Shown: positions 15,032 through 23,356, counted from the first letter of the stretch. The stretch is 64,000 bases of DNA from RUG563 sp045589355 (GCA_045589355.1 JAZNOW010000069.1:186001-250000), one strand, 5' to 3'. Notes: generated by a model not told the origin, from the sequence alone. Translations and numbers: made by a program.

Positions 15032-15239
15032 ACAGCGCATCCTGCAGCTGATTTTGCTGCTTTGTGCCGCCGCTTTTCTGGTGGCAGGGGTATTGCGGAA
15101 GGAGCATCAGGCCGTTTTCAGCCAGGCCACCATCATCTGCACCGAATGCGTGGGGCTGCAGCCGGGCTATGAGGCAGCCCCTGCCCCCACCCCATCGCTC
15201 CAGCCCATTTTCCGGCTGCCCATGGGGGTGACGCCATGA
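15024..15239 (+). CDS. CD1871A-family CXXC membrane peptide
   Basis: A 71-aa protein: one N-terminal membrane helix (ILQLILLLCAAAFLVAGVL) and an outside segment with the CTEC motif (ATIICTECVGLQPG), then a Pro/Ala tail. This matches the small CXXC family annotated after C. difficile CD1871A. The start overlaps the TlpA-like gene by eight bases and its stop overlaps the next ATG (ATGA), so the three genes are translationally coupled. The membrane-anchored CxxC probably relays electrons between the ferredoxin-like protein and the thioredoxin. Confidence 0.8.
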   Translation: MNKQRILQLILLLCAAAFLVAGVLRKEHQAVFSQATIICTECVGLQPGYEAAPAPTPSLQPIFRLPMGVTP

Positions 15240-16132
15240 AATTCACCCACAACCTGCGGCGCAAATGCATCCAGATTGCGGCCTTCGGCCTGAGCAACGC
15301 TCATGTGGGCAACCTGCTCACCGGCAAATTGTACACCGGCAAATGGAAAAACTTCTGCAACCCAGGCCTGCACTGCTACTCCTGCCCGGCGGCATCCACC
15401 GCCTGCCCCATCGGCGCATTGCAGACGGTGATGGGTTCCTTCCGGTTTGATTTCAGCTTTTATGTGGTGGGCTTTCTGCTGGCTGTGGGCGTGGTGCTGG
15501 GCCGGTTCGTGTGCGGCTTTTTGTGCCCCTTCGGCCTCATCCAGGAATTGTTCCACAAAATTCCTCTGAAAAAAATCCGCCTGCCCAAATGGATGAAATT
15601 CATCAAATACGGGCTGCTTGGCGTTACGGTTTTGTGGCCGGTGGTAGTCACCAATTACGGCGTGGGCGACCCCTTCTTTTGCAAATACATTTGCCCTTCC
15701 GGCACCCTGACCGGCGCCGTGCCCCTTTTGCTTGCCGATGATGCATTGCACAACGCCATCGGCCCCATGTTCCTCTGGAAAGCGTTTTTGCTGGTTTGCA
15801 TCCTGGTTCTGTGCGTAACTTGCTACCGCTTTTTCTGCCGGGTTTTGTGCCCGCTGGGTGCGTTTTATGGGCTGACCAACAAAATCAGCCTGTATCACCT
15901 GAAAGTGGATGAAGAAAAATGCATCCATTGCGGCAAATGCGCAGCGGTCTGTCTTATGGATGTGGACCCCGTGAAAACACCCGACAGCGCCGAATGCATC
16001 CGCTGCGGTGCCTGCGCCCAGGCCTGCCCCACCGGCGCCATCCGCCTGGGGTTTGGCATCCGCAAAAAGGAAAAGAAAACCGCTCCCCCCTGTACGGGGC
16101 ATTGCCAAGGCTGCACCGGATGCAAAAAATAA
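15236..16132 (+). CDS. Membrane-bound 4Fe-4S protein (NapH/YccM-like)
   Basis: A 298-aa polytopic protein. Early cysteines (CNPGLHCYSCPAASTACPIGAL) precede four membrane segments that carry CxxxCP motifs (CGFLCPFGL, CKYICPSGT, CRVLCPLGA), as in NapH/YccM. Near residues 225-265 are two ferredoxin clusters (CIHCGKCAAVC, CIRCGACAQACPTGA). An extra Cys-rich tail ends the protein (CTGHCQGCTGC). It likely passes electrons across the membrane to the CXXC peptide and TlpA-like protein encoded just upstream. Donor and final acceptor unknown. Confidence 0.88.
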   Translation: MKFTHNLRRKCIQIAAFGLSNAHVGNLLTGKLYTGKWKNFCNPGLHCYSCPAASTACPIGALQTVMGSFRFDFSFYVVGFLLAVGVVLGRFVCGFLCPFGLIQELFHKIPLKKIRLPKWMKFIKYGLLGVTVLWPVVVTNYGVGDPFFCKYICPSGTLTGAVPLLLADDALHNAIGPMFLWKAFLLVCILVLCVTCYRFFCRVLCPLGAFYGLTNKISLYHLKVDEEKCIHCGKCAAVCLMDVDPVKTPDSAECIRCGACAQACPTGAIRLGFGIRKKEKKTAPPCTGHCQGCTGCKK

Positions 16133-16154
16133 GCCATTTTCTGCAACAGAAAAA

Positions 16155-16192
16155 ACGATGGAGAAATACTCCATCGTCTTTTTGTTTTTTCA
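16155..16192 (+). terminator. Terminator of the redox triad
   Basis: Stem ACGATGGAG / CTCCATCGT with a 5-base loop, followed by CTTTTTGTTTTTT. It begins 22 bases after the stop. Confidence 0.9.
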
Positions 16193-16254
16193 CTGGCAGC
16201 GCATCCTGCTGCAGCGGCCCTCCGCTACAGCGCATACACCTGCCCGTCTACCTT

Positions 16255-17193
16255 TCATTTGCGTACATAGCGCAGGGTGCCGTCGGTGGTGGTCACTTCC
16301 AGCACGCCGTCCTTATCCACAAAGCGAACATCGTTCACCACGATTTCGCCGGTTTCGGCATCCACATACCATTCATCCATCACATAATCATCATTGACGT
16401 ACAGCTTGATCGTATCTTCCGTCACGATCATGTAAGAGATGGAATCCAGAATGCTGCTGTCCAGTTCAATGCCGTTGATCACGATGACGGACAGATCCCA
16501 GCGGCCAAGATAAGGGGCCTTGGCGGGATCACCAGTCAGTTCTTCCACTGCGGCAGGCTTGTCAGCCTCGGCTTTCAGCACTTCAATTTCCGCGTCCTTG
16601 GCGACAATCGTTTCATTCAGCGCAGCGATTTCCGCATCCTTGCCGGTCACCGTTTCATTCAGCGCAGCAATTTCCGCATCCTTGCCGGTTACCGTTTCAT
16701 TCAGCGCAGCGATTTCCGCATCCTTGCCGGTCACGGTTTCATTCAGCGCAGCGATTTCGGCGTCTTTGCCGGTCACGGTTTCATTCAGGGCAGCAATTTC
16801 TGCATCCTTGCCGGTCACGGTTTCATTCAGAGAAGCGATTTCCGCATCCTTGCCGGTCACGGTTTCGTTGAGAGCAGCAATTTCCGCATCCTTGCCGGTC
16901 ACCGTTTCGGTCAGGGAAGCAATTTCCGCATCCTTGCCGGTCACGGTTTCATTCAGGGCAGCAATTTCCGCATCCTTGCCGGTTACCGTTTCGGTCAGGG
17001 AAGCAATTTCCGCATCCTTGCCGGTTACCGTTTCATTCAGGCCAGCGATCTCGGTATTCAGGTCGGCCACAGAATCCGTCAGCGCGGTGATCTTGCTTTC
17101 TTTATCCGCATTGCCGGTAAAATACAGAACGCCAAAGCCAATGGCTGCCACAGCCAGGATGCAGATGAGAACGATGGTCAATGCTTTTTTCAC
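16255..17193 (-). CDS. Membrane-anchored coiled-coil protein with eleven 14-residue repeats
   Basis: A 312-aa protein. Residues 4-26 form a hydrophobic anchor or uncleaved signal (ALTIVLICILAVAAIGFGVLYF). From residue 51 to 204 the sequence is ten near-identical copies of [AS]L[NT]ETVTGKDAEIA plus a diverged eleventh, two heptads each, predicting a long parallel coiled coil. A C-terminal beta-rich domain follows (YLGRWDLSVIVINGIEL...TTDGTLRYVRK) resembling lipocalin-like 'how far from zero' domains of clostridial lipoproteins. It is probably a surface stalk that holds the domain away from the membrane. Copy number may vary between strains. Confidence 0.85.
   Translation of the reverse strand: MKKALTIVLICILAVAAIGFGVLYFTGNADKESKITALTDSVADLNTEIAGLNETVTGKDAEIASLTETVTGKDAEIAALNETVTGKDAEIASLTETVTGKDAEIAALNETVTGKDAEIASLNETVTGKDAEIAALNETVTGKDAEIAALNETVTGKDAEIAALNETVTGKDAEIAALNETVTGKDAEIAALNETIVAKDAEIEVLKAEADKPAAVEELTGDPAKAPYLGRWDLSVIVINGIELDSSILDSISYMIVTEDTIKLYVNDDYVMDEWYVDAETGEIVVNDVRFVDKDGVLEVTTTDGTLRYVRK
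16582..17043 (-). repeat. In-frame tandem 42-bp repeat (11 copies)
   Basis: Ten copies of a 42-bp unit differ by only a few bases each, for example in the GCATCCTTGCCGGT core on the plus strand, and an eleventh is diverged. All are in frame and encode ALNETVTGKDAEIA-type units. Units starting SLT or SLN alternate with ALN units at the 5' end of the gene, while the last four are uniform, suggesting separate rounds of expansion by slippage or recombination. Confidence 0.95.
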
Positions 17194-17240
17194 AAAATTT
17201 CCCTCCTGTTGATTGTAATATGCAGTTAAATGTTATTTTT

Positions 17241-17269
17241 ATTATACCACACCTTGCCATTCCTGTCTA
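17241..17269 (-). promoter_or_regulatory. Promoter of the repeat protein
   Basis: Minus strand TAGACA (17264-17269), 17-bp spacer, TATAAT (17241-17246), 48 bases upstream of the ATG. Confidence 0.72.
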
Positions 17270-17331
17270 TCATCAAATGCAGCAGGAACAGGAAAAAAGC
17301 GCCGCAGCCATCCGCCGCAGCGCCCATGCAT

Positions 17332-18531
17332 TTATGCTTCCTGTTTCTTTTCCGCCCTGCCCATCAGAAGCGCCATCACCGCCGCCAGGGCAAACGCAGC
17401 AAACCCAAACACAAACGGCAGCTTGGGGCCCATTTCGTAAATGAACCCGGCCAAAGCGGAACCGAAAATGCTGCCAAAGGATTTGACGGCATTGAACGCC
17501 CCCATCACCAGATTGCTCTGGGGCCCGTTGCCCAGCACCGCCGCCCTGTTTTGCATCAGGGGAACGGAAATGAAATAGAAGGCAAAGAACAGCACATTCA
17601 CCAGAATGAAGGGCACCATGCTCTCGAAGAAAATCACGCCGATCATGGCCGCCGTACACACCCCCATCACCCCGGCAATATAGGGCGATACCTTCTTCTG
17701 TCTTAAAATCCACATGCAAAGGGTGCCGTTGGCCACCAGCGAAATCACCCCCAACGCCGCCTTGATGATGCCGTTGTAGCCGGAGGTGAGGTGGAACTGA
17801 TCCCGCAGATAATAATTGAAACACTGCTCAAAGGCAATGTAGCCCAGGTTGCCCAGCCCATACGCCAGGAACAGATACGCAAGCACCCGGGTCATGAACT
17901 TGCGGCACTGCCAGATGGCGGCAAAGGGATTGCTTTGCCGCAGCAGCATTTTCCCCGACGGCCGCACGTCCGTCTGCTTGTCGTCCCGGCAGCCGATAAA
18001 CAAAAGCACCGACATGGAAGCCAGCGTGATCGCCTGCAGCCACACCGAATAATACACATTGATCTCGCCAACCAGCCCGCCCACAAAATAACCAAAGGAA
18101 GCGGATACCGAATTCACCGTGGCGTTGATGGCCAGGTTTCTGCCCCTATTTTCCGGGGAAGAGCAGTTCACCGTGTACGTCAGGAACACCACATAGCAGC
18201 CGCCGATAAAAATGCCGGCAAACATGCGCGCAAGCAAAAACTGGATTTCCGTTTGTGCCAGCCCGAAAAACACCTGGCCCAGCGCATACCCGAACCCGCA
18301 GATGAGCATCACCGTTTTGCTGGAAAGGATGCCGGCCATCTTGCCCCAGAAGGGAGAAAACAGAAAATTGAAGGCCATCATGGCCGCCAGCGCCAGGCCG
18401 AACATATAGTCGTTCAGCTGCCTGTCCTGGATGATGGTGGGCGTTACCGGATGCACAAAATTGGCCGCCATATTGAACACAAACATCACCGCAAAAAAGT
18501 ACCCCAGGCTGCCTTCTTTCCGTTTCGTCAT
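17332..18531 (-). CDS. MFS transporter
   Basis: A 399-aa permease of the major facilitator superfamily with twelve predicted membrane helices. Features include the N-terminal FFAVMFVFNMAANFVHPVTPTII, a charged loop between helices 2 and 3 (FSPFWGKMAG) and a long central basic loop (CRDDKQTDVRPSGKMLLRQSNPF). ATG 18531 is chosen because the GGGGG site at 18541-18545 lies nine bases away; 18537 would be too close. Substrate cannot be inferred; drug or sugar efflux are the usual roles. It stands alone between two minus-strand units. Confidence 0.85.
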   Translation of the reverse strand: MTKRKEGSLGYFFAVMFVFNMAANFVHPVTPTIIQDRQLNDYMFGLALAAMMAFNFLFSPFWGKMAGILSSKTVMLICGFGYALGQVFFGLAQTEIQFLLARMFAGIFIGGCYVVFLTYTVNCSSPENRGRNLAINATVNSVSASFGYFVGGLVGEINVYYSVWLQAITLASMSVLLFIGCRDDKQTDVRPSGKMLLRQSNPFAAIWQCRKFMTRVLAYLFLAYGLGNLGYIAFEQCFNYYLRDQFHLTSGYNGIIKAALGVISLVANGTLCMWILRQKKVSPYIAGVMGVCTAAMIGVIFFESMVPFILVNVLFFAFYFISVPLMQNRAAVLGNGPQSNLVMGAFNAVKSFGSIFGSALAGFIYEMGPKLPFVFGFAAFALAAVMALLMGRAEKKQEA

Positions 18532-18624
18532 GCCCATTTTCCCCCTTTTGTTCAGGCTCATCTTACCAAAGCCCGCCCTTTGCGTCAATGGCGTTTTGCG
18601 CTGCATCCATGCCATAAACGCATC

Positions 18625-18655
18625 AAAAAAGCCCGCTCTCCATGAAAGAGCAGGC
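18625..18655 (-). terminator. Terminator of the SCIFF/RidA operon
   Basis: Minus strand stem GCCTGCTCT / AGAGCGGGC (one G-U pair) followed by TTTTTT. It lies 22 bases beyond the RidA stop and ends the operon that starts at scfA. Confidence 0.85.
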
Positions 18656-18677
18656 CTTGCGCTGAATCCTATCCTTC

Positions 18678-19052
18678 TTACTGAATTTCAGCAATTACTT
18701 CCACTTCCACCAAAGCGCCCTTGGGCAGGGTCTTCACCGCCACGCAGCTACGGGCAGGATGGCCGGTGAAATACTGGGCATACACCGCATTAAAAGCAGC
18801 AAAATCCGCCATATCGGCCAGGAAGCAGGTGGTCTTTACCACGTTTTCAAGGGAAGAACCGGCTTCATCCAGCACTGCCTTGATGTTTTTGCACACCCGG
18901 TGGGCCTGCTCCGTCACGTTTTCGCCCACCATATTGCCGGTCGCAGGATCCAGCGGGATCTGACCGCAGGTATACACCAGCTTGCCCACCACCATGGCCT
19001 GGGAATAGGGGCCGATGGCTGCCGGGGCCTTATCCGTATGCACTTTGATCAT
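18678..19052 (-). CDS. ridA: RidA-family enamine/imine deaminase
   Basis: A 124-aa protein of the RidA/YjgF/UK114 family that hydrolyses reactive enamine and imine intermediates released by PLP enzymes. Family signatures are present: APAAIGPYSQAM, GQIPLDPATG, TCFLADMADFAAFNAVY and the C-terminal ARSCVAVKTLPKGALVEVEVIAEI with the key Arg. It follows a PLP-dependent decarboxylase by 17 bases, a sensible pairing because that enzyme could generate the substrate. Start at 19052 uses the AGGTG site just upstream; no ATG further upstream has a better one. Confidence 0.93.
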   Translation of the reverse strand: MIKVHTDKAPAAIGPYSQAMVVGKLVYTCGQIPLDPATGNMVGENVTEQAHRVCKNIKAVLDEAGSSLENVVKTTCFLADMADFAAFNAVYAQYFTGHPARSCVAVKTLPKGALVEVEVIAEIQ

Positions 19053-19069
19053 TGTTTTGCACCTCATTT

Positions 19070-20410
19070 TTATTCTTTTACCACGTCCACGTGGCTGATT
19101 CCATAGTAACGGAAGCACTGCAGGGCGTTTTCGTCTATGCGTTCACCGCTCACCACAATGGGCACCGCCGGCGGGCAGCCCACGGTAATTGCGGCCAGCA
19201 CCCGGCCAAGGCTTTCTTCCGCCAAAACCGTTTCGCTTTCCGCCATCACCGCCGCCCTTATGCGCATCACCCTTTCCGGCCTTTGGAACACAGGCGGCGC
19301 ATCGGTCAGGGCCGGCTTATTCTTCAGCGTCAGCAGCACCCTTTCCCAGGGCATGGCACGCCAGAAATCCCCCATGGCAGAGCGCATCAATACCAGATAA
19401 TCGGGGTCGCAGAATTCACATTCCACATTCTCTTTGCGCAAGATTTCCGCCAGTTCCGTGCCGGTATAGCCGGAGGGCTTGCACTTCACGGTGATCTTCA
19501 GCGGCTCATTGCCTGCCAGCGTATGGCCTGCTTCTTCGGTAAAATAACCGTTGAACAGGGCCTGGCTGTCCACCGCATCCCGGATCTGTTCGATCAGGCC
19601 GTTTTCCAGCAATTCGTTTGCCTTGTCCAACGATTGCAGAATCAGGTAAGAGGGACTTGTGGAGCCAAAGAGGCTCATGGCCTTTTTCACCTGCGGCCTT
19701 GGAAAAAACTTTGCCATATCGTCGCTCAGGTGCAGGTAGGCGCCGCCTGTCAATACCGGCAGGGTTTTGTGGGCCGAATCGCAGCACATATCTGCTCCCA
19801 GGTCCATGGGGTGCAGGGAGGTTTCCAGGAAACGCAGGTACGCCCCATGGGCATTGTCCACCATCAGCATCACCCCGTGCTTTTTGCACACATTGGCAAT
19901 GCCTTTGATATCCGCCATGTGGCCCAGATAATCGGGGCTGGTCAGGTACAGGGCGGCGGGCTGAAGGGAATCAAGCTTTGCCTCCACTTCCTCTGCCCCA
20001 GGGCAGCAGGAAAGGTAGCTTTCTCCTTCCCCCGGAAACAGCCACTCCACATCCGCATCCATCAGGGCGGCTGCCGTTACGAAAGCCTTGTGGGCATTGC
20101 GCCCCGCCAGAATGCAGGGCCTTTTCCCCTTCTTTTTTGCAAGCTGCACGGCAAGGTACACCATGCTTTTGATGCACTGGGTGGACCCTTCTGTGGCGTA
20201 ATAGGTGGCACAGCCAAAGAGCCGGGATGCGTTTTCCTCGCTTTCCCGGATGATGCCGTCGGCTTCATACAGGCTGTCCGCCCCCTGGATCTCGGTAATA
20301 TCCATGGGCTCCATCCCCAGCACAGGCACACCCTTATGTCCGGGCATATGCCCCCGGATGGTGTTTTTTTGCATGTATGCGCTTACAAAATCGCAGATGG
20401 GTGTTTTCAT
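19070..20410 (-). CDS. Orn/Lys/Arg decarboxylase family, short Gram-positive type
   Basis: A 446-aa fold-type I PLP enzyme. N-terminal MPGHKG (IRGHMPGHKGVPVLG) and DITEIQGADSLYEADGII are typical of the Bacillus SpeA/YaaO group. The PLP lysine lies near residue 215 in CDSAHKTLPVLTGGAYLHL, and Asp-His for the cofactor in MVDNAHGAY. It would decarboxylate arginine, lysine or ornithine to a polyamine precursor; which one is not clear. Its ATG overlaps the stop of the SCIFF maturase (ATGA), so it is co-translated with a peptide-modifying enzyme, and RidA follows. Confidence 0.88.
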   Translation of the reverse strand: MKTPICDFVSAYMQKNTIRGHMPGHKGVPVLGMEPMDITEIQGADSLYEADGIIRESEENASRLFGCATYYATEGSTQCIKSMVYLAVQLAKKKGKRPCILAGRNAHKAFVTAAALMDADVEWLFPGEGESYLSCCPGAEEVEAKLDSLQPAALYLTSPDYLGHMADIKGIANVCKKHGVMLMVDNAHGAYLRFLETSLHPMDLGADMCCDSAHKTLPVLTGGAYLHLSDDMAKFFPRPQVKKAMSLFGSTSPSYLILQSLDKANELLENGLIEQIRDAVDSQALFNGYFTEEAGHTLAGNEPLKITVKCKPSGYTGTELAEILRKENVECEFCDPDYLVLMRSAMGDFWRAMPWERVLLTLKNKPALTDAPPVFQRPERVMRIRAAVMAESETVLAEESLGRVLAAITVGCPPAVPIVVSGERIDENALQCFRYYGISHVDVVKE

Positions 20411-21795
20411 TCTTCTTCGTCCCCAAGCATCCGGCTGACGGCCACCATGATGGCGCACTCCATCCGCTTTTTGAACAGTTCACAGCCGTACTTGTACACC
20501 CCGGTCACGCTGCCGGTAGCGTGGTACGCATTGGCGGCACAACCGCCGGAGCAATACAGCCTGGCCCAGCAATCCCGGCATTCGGGACGGGCATACACAT
20601 TGCAGGCCGCAAATTCGCACTGGGTCTGGGTGTTGGTGACCCCCTGCCAGATATCCCCCAGCCGGAACTTTTCTTCGCCCACAAACTGGTGGCAGGGATA
20701 CAGATCCCCCCAGGGGGTGACGGCCATGTATTCGGTGCCGCTGCCGCAGCCGGAAATGCGCTTGTAGATGCAGGGGCCGCCGGTGAGATCGATCATATAA
20801 TGGTAGAAGGTAAAGGGCTTGCCCTCTTTATCCTTCTGCAGCATCAGTTCCGCCAGCTTTTCATACTGCTCCATCACAATGGGCATATCTTCTTCCGTCA
20901 GTTCGGAAGGATCCCCGGCAGCGCAGACCACCGGCTCCATGGAAGGCTCGTTGAAGCCCAGGGCCAGCATCACCTCAATATGTTTGAGAAAATCGGGGTT
21001 TGCATGGGTGAAAGTGCCCCGCATGTAATAATCCTTGCCGCCGCGGGCCATGACCAGCTTCTGGAACAGGGGAACGATTTTTTCCCAGCTGCCCCTGCCC
21101 TGATAGTCCACCCGGAAACGGTCGTGAATTTCCTTGCGCCCGTCCAGAGAAAGCACCACATTGCTGCATTCCTTGTTGGCAAATTCGATCACGTCGTCGT
21201 CGATGAGCATGCCGTTGGTGGTGAGGGTGAAACGGAAATTTTTGCCCTTTTCCTTTTCGATGGAACGGGCGTAGGCCACCAGCTGCTTCACCACGTCAAA
21301 GTTCATCAGCGGTTCGCCGCCGAAAAAGTCCACTTCCAGGTTATGCCGGGTGCCGCTGTTTTCCACAAGAAAATCCAGCGCACGCTTGCCCACTTCAAAG
21401 CTCATGATGGCGCGGTCGCCGTGGTATTTGCCCTGGCTGGCAAAGCAATAGGCACAGTTTAAGTTGCAGGTGTGAGCAATGTGCAGGCACAGCGCCTTCA
21501 CAACGCCGGCCGTTTTTTCCTTCAGCTTGCCGGCCATGGGCTCAAAAGTATCGGGGGCAAACAGCTTGCCGCTGTCCTTCAGGGCCACCACCTGCGCATA
21601 GCATTCCTGAATATCTGCGGCGGTGATATCCTCCTGCCCCAGATACTTTTCTTCCATCTGCCGGATGATCTCTTCCCGGCTTTCTTTTTCAAACAGGGCG
21701 ATGATATCGTAGGCCACATCGTCCACTACATGAACGGCGCCGCTGCACACGTCCAGCACGATATTCAGCCCGCCCAGCTTGTATTGATGAATCAT
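20407..21795 (-). CDS. scfB: SCIFF ranthipeptide radical SAM maturase
   Basis: A 462-aa SPASM-domain radical SAM enzyme that forms thioether crosslinks on the SCIFF precursor. An N-terminal peptide-recognition region (residues 1-95) is followed by the cluster motif CNLNCAYC (Cys110, 114, 117). The C-terminal auxiliary-cluster cysteines appear as CGSGTEYMAVTPWGDLYPCHQF and CxxxCNVYARPECRDCWARLYCSGGC. The precursor gene lies 69 bases upstream, separated by a hairpin that may keep maturase expression below precursor expression. ATG 21795 has a GAGGAG site. Confidence 0.95.
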   Translation of the reverse strand: MIHQYKLGGLNIVLDVCSGAVHVVDDVAYDIIALFEKESREEIIRQMEEKYLGQEDITAADIQECYAQVVALKDSGKLFAPDTFEPMAGKLKEKTAGVVKALCLHIAHTCNLNCAYCFASQGKYHGDRAIMSFEVGKRALDFLVENSGTRHNLEVDFFGGEPLMNFDVVKQLVAYARSIEKEKGKNFRFTLTTNGMLIDDDVIEFANKECSNVVLSLDGRKEIHDRFRVDYQGRGSWEKIVPLFQKLVMARGGKDYYMRGTFTHANPDFLKHIEVMLALGFNEPSMEPVVCAAGDPSELTEEDMPIVMEQYEKLAELMLQKDKEGKPFTFYHYMIDLTGGPCIYKRISGCGSGTEYMAVTPWGDLYPCHQFVGEEKFRLGDIWQGVTNTQTQCEFAACNVYARPECRDCWARLYCSGGCAANAYHATGSVTGVYKYGCELFKKRMECAIMVAVSRMLGDEEE

Positions 21796-21823
21796 TTTCT
21801 TTCTCCTCACAAATGCATCTATA

Positions 21824-21851
21824 TGAAAAATACCGCCTGTCAGGCGGTATT
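21824..21851 (-). terminator. Attenuating hairpin between scfA and scfB
   Basis: On the minus strand AATACCGCCTG and CAGGCGGTATT form an 11-bp near-continuous palindrome followed by TTTTC. It starts 13 bases after the scfA stop and ends 28 bases before the scfB start. A partial terminator here would yield much more scfA than scfB mRNA and would also protect the scfA 3' end. Confidence 0.75.
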
Positions 21852-21864
21852 CATCAGCTGCAAA

Positions 21865-22017
21865 TTACTTGCTTTCCTTCTTGCTTTCGCACTTCTGGTT
21901 GGCGATACCGCAGCTGGTCTTGCAAGCGGACTGGCAGGAAGTCTGGCATTCGCCGCAGCCGCCATTCTTGGCGCTTTCGCACAGGTTACGGGTTTCGATG
22001 GTCTTAATATGCTTCAT
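21865..22017 (-). CDS. scfA: SCIFF ranthipeptide precursor
   Basis: A 50-aa peptide, MKHIKTIETRNL..., with the signature GCGECQTSCQSACKTSC and a late NQKCE. This is the 'six cysteines in forty-five' precursor that a radical SAM enzyme crosslinks through thioethers. Here there are seven cysteines (13, 21, 24, 28, 32, 36, 43): Cys13 in NLCES is additional to the usual six. The Shine-Dalgarno GGGAGG lies eight bases upstream of ATG 22017 and a strong promoter is at 22047-22075. Too short for routine ORF calls but unmistakable. Confidence 0.96.
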   Translation of the reverse strand: MKHIKTIETRNLCESAKNGGCGECQTSCQSACKTSCGIANQKCESKKESK

Positions 22018-22046
22018 GGTAGTGCCTCCCTAATTTGTTTCAATTT

Positions 22047-22075
22047 ATCTTATCACTTAACGTTCCGAATGTCAA
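22047..22075 (-). promoter_or_regulatory. Promoter of the SCIFF operon
   Basis: Minus strand TTGACA (22070-22075), 17-bp spacer, TAAGAT (22047-22052). Leader length to scfA is about 25 bases. Confidence 0.8.
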
Positions 22076-22213
22076 TACAATTCCTTCCTCAAAAAAGCAG
22101 AAATGCATTCATTGTGAATTTTCAACGTTCCCCTCTTGTTTCCAGGCCGTTATTCGTGTAGAATAAGGTGTTGGTTTCGCTTTCAAGCATACTTTTTGTC
22201 CTCCGGAGGAGCT

Positions 22214-23350
22214 ATGAACAAAAACAAATGGCACCGGTTTGTCTGGCGGCTGATCAACCGCCCGGTCACCGGTTATTTCCGGCATTGGCTGCGTTTTGAA
22301 ACAGAAAAACTCACGCTGCCCGGCCCTTCCCTTGTGATCTCCAACCATACCACCAATTTTGACCCCCTGCTGGTGGCCTCATCCTTTCCGAAGCATCAGA
22401 TGTATTTCGTAGCCAGCGAGCATCTGTTCCGCAAAGGGTTTGTTTCCAAAGCCATTCATTTTCTGGTAGCCCCCATTGCCCGGCGCAAAGGTTCCTCCGG
22501 CGGCGATACCGCCATGACCATGCTGCGCACCCTGAAAAGGGGCAACAGCGTGTGCATTTTCGGCGAAGGGGAAACCACCTGGAACGGCGTCACCCAGCCG
22601 GTTTTCCCCGGCACGGGGGATATTGCCCGCATTGCCAAAGCCCATCTGGTCACCTACCGCATCGAGGGCGGCTATTTCGCCTGTCCCAGGTGGAGCAAAG
22701 GGGTGCGCAAGGGAAAAATGCGGGGCAGCATTGTGAACGTCTATACCCCGGAACAATTGCAGCAGATGTCTTCCGAAGAAATTGCCCGGATCATCCGGAA
22801 CGACCTTTATGAAAACGCCTGGGAACGGCAGAAAAATGCTCCCGTTCCTTTCAAAGGAAAGGCCCGTGCCCGCCTTATGGAAACCGCCCTGTTCCTTTGC
22901 CCCAAATGTTTTCAGTACGGCACGCTGAAAGGCGAAGGGAACCGGATCCGGTGCACCTGCGGCCTGGAATTGACCTATACCGAGCTGGGCACCTTTTCCC
23001 CGCCCACACCGTTTGAAAACATTCTTCTCTGGGATGAATGGCAGCACGAATGCCTGGCTGCGGAAGAAACGCCTCCGCCCTTCCGGGATAAGGAACTGAC
23101 CCTTTACCAGCTGCAAAGCGACCATACCCAAAAAAGGGTGGTGGAAGGCACACTGAAGCTGGTGGAAGACATGCTTTCCATCCACGGCCATTGCTTCCTG
23201 CTGAAGGAAATTTCCCACATGGCGCTGGTGCAAAAGCACATCATGGTGTTCACCTGCCAGGGCCAGTATTATGAGCTGCACGCAAAAGAACCTTTGTGCC
23301 TGCGGAAATACCTGGCCGTATGGCAGCAGCAAAAAGCAAAAGGAGTGTAA
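22214..23350 (+). CDS. PlsC-type acyltransferase with C-terminal zinc ribbon domain
   Basis: A 378-aa protein. Residues about 40-190 are a PlsC/LPLAT domain: NHTTNFDP (the HX4D motif as H-T-T-N-F-D), a Gly-rich FGEGETTWNG in place of FPEGTRS, and VTYRIEGGY. Such enzymes acylate lysophosphatidate on the inner membrane face. Residues about 220-378 are an extra domain with a zinc ribbon (CPKCFQYG...CTCGLELTY) and a beta-rich tail ending near the stop. The Shine-Dalgarno GGAGG ends four bases before ATG 22214. The next gene starts six bases later. Confidence 0.82.
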   Translation: MNKNKWHRFVWRLINRPVTGYFRHWLRFETEKLTLPGPSLVISNHTTNFDPLLVASSFPKHQMYFVASEHLFRKGFVSKAIHFLVAPIARRKGSSGGDTAMTMLRTLKRGNSVCIFGEGETTWNGVTQPVFPGTGDIARIAKAHLVTYRIEGGYFACPRWSKGVRKGKMRGSIVNVYTPEQLQQMSSEEIARIIRNDLYENAWERQKNAPVPFKGKARARLMETALFLCPKCFQYGTLKGEGNRIRCTCGLELTYTELGTFSPPTPFENILLWDEWQHECLAAEETPPPFRDKELTLYQLQSDHTQKRVVEGTLKLVEDMLSIHGHCFLLKEISHMALVQKHIMVFTCQGQYYELHAKEPLCLRKYLAVWQQQKAKGV

Positions 23351-23356
23351 TGCACT

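Noticed and set aside
16582..17043. Regular 42-bp repeats considered as CRISPR or regulatory iterons
   Set aside because: There are no unique spacers; the repeats are contiguous, in frame and encode a coiled coil.
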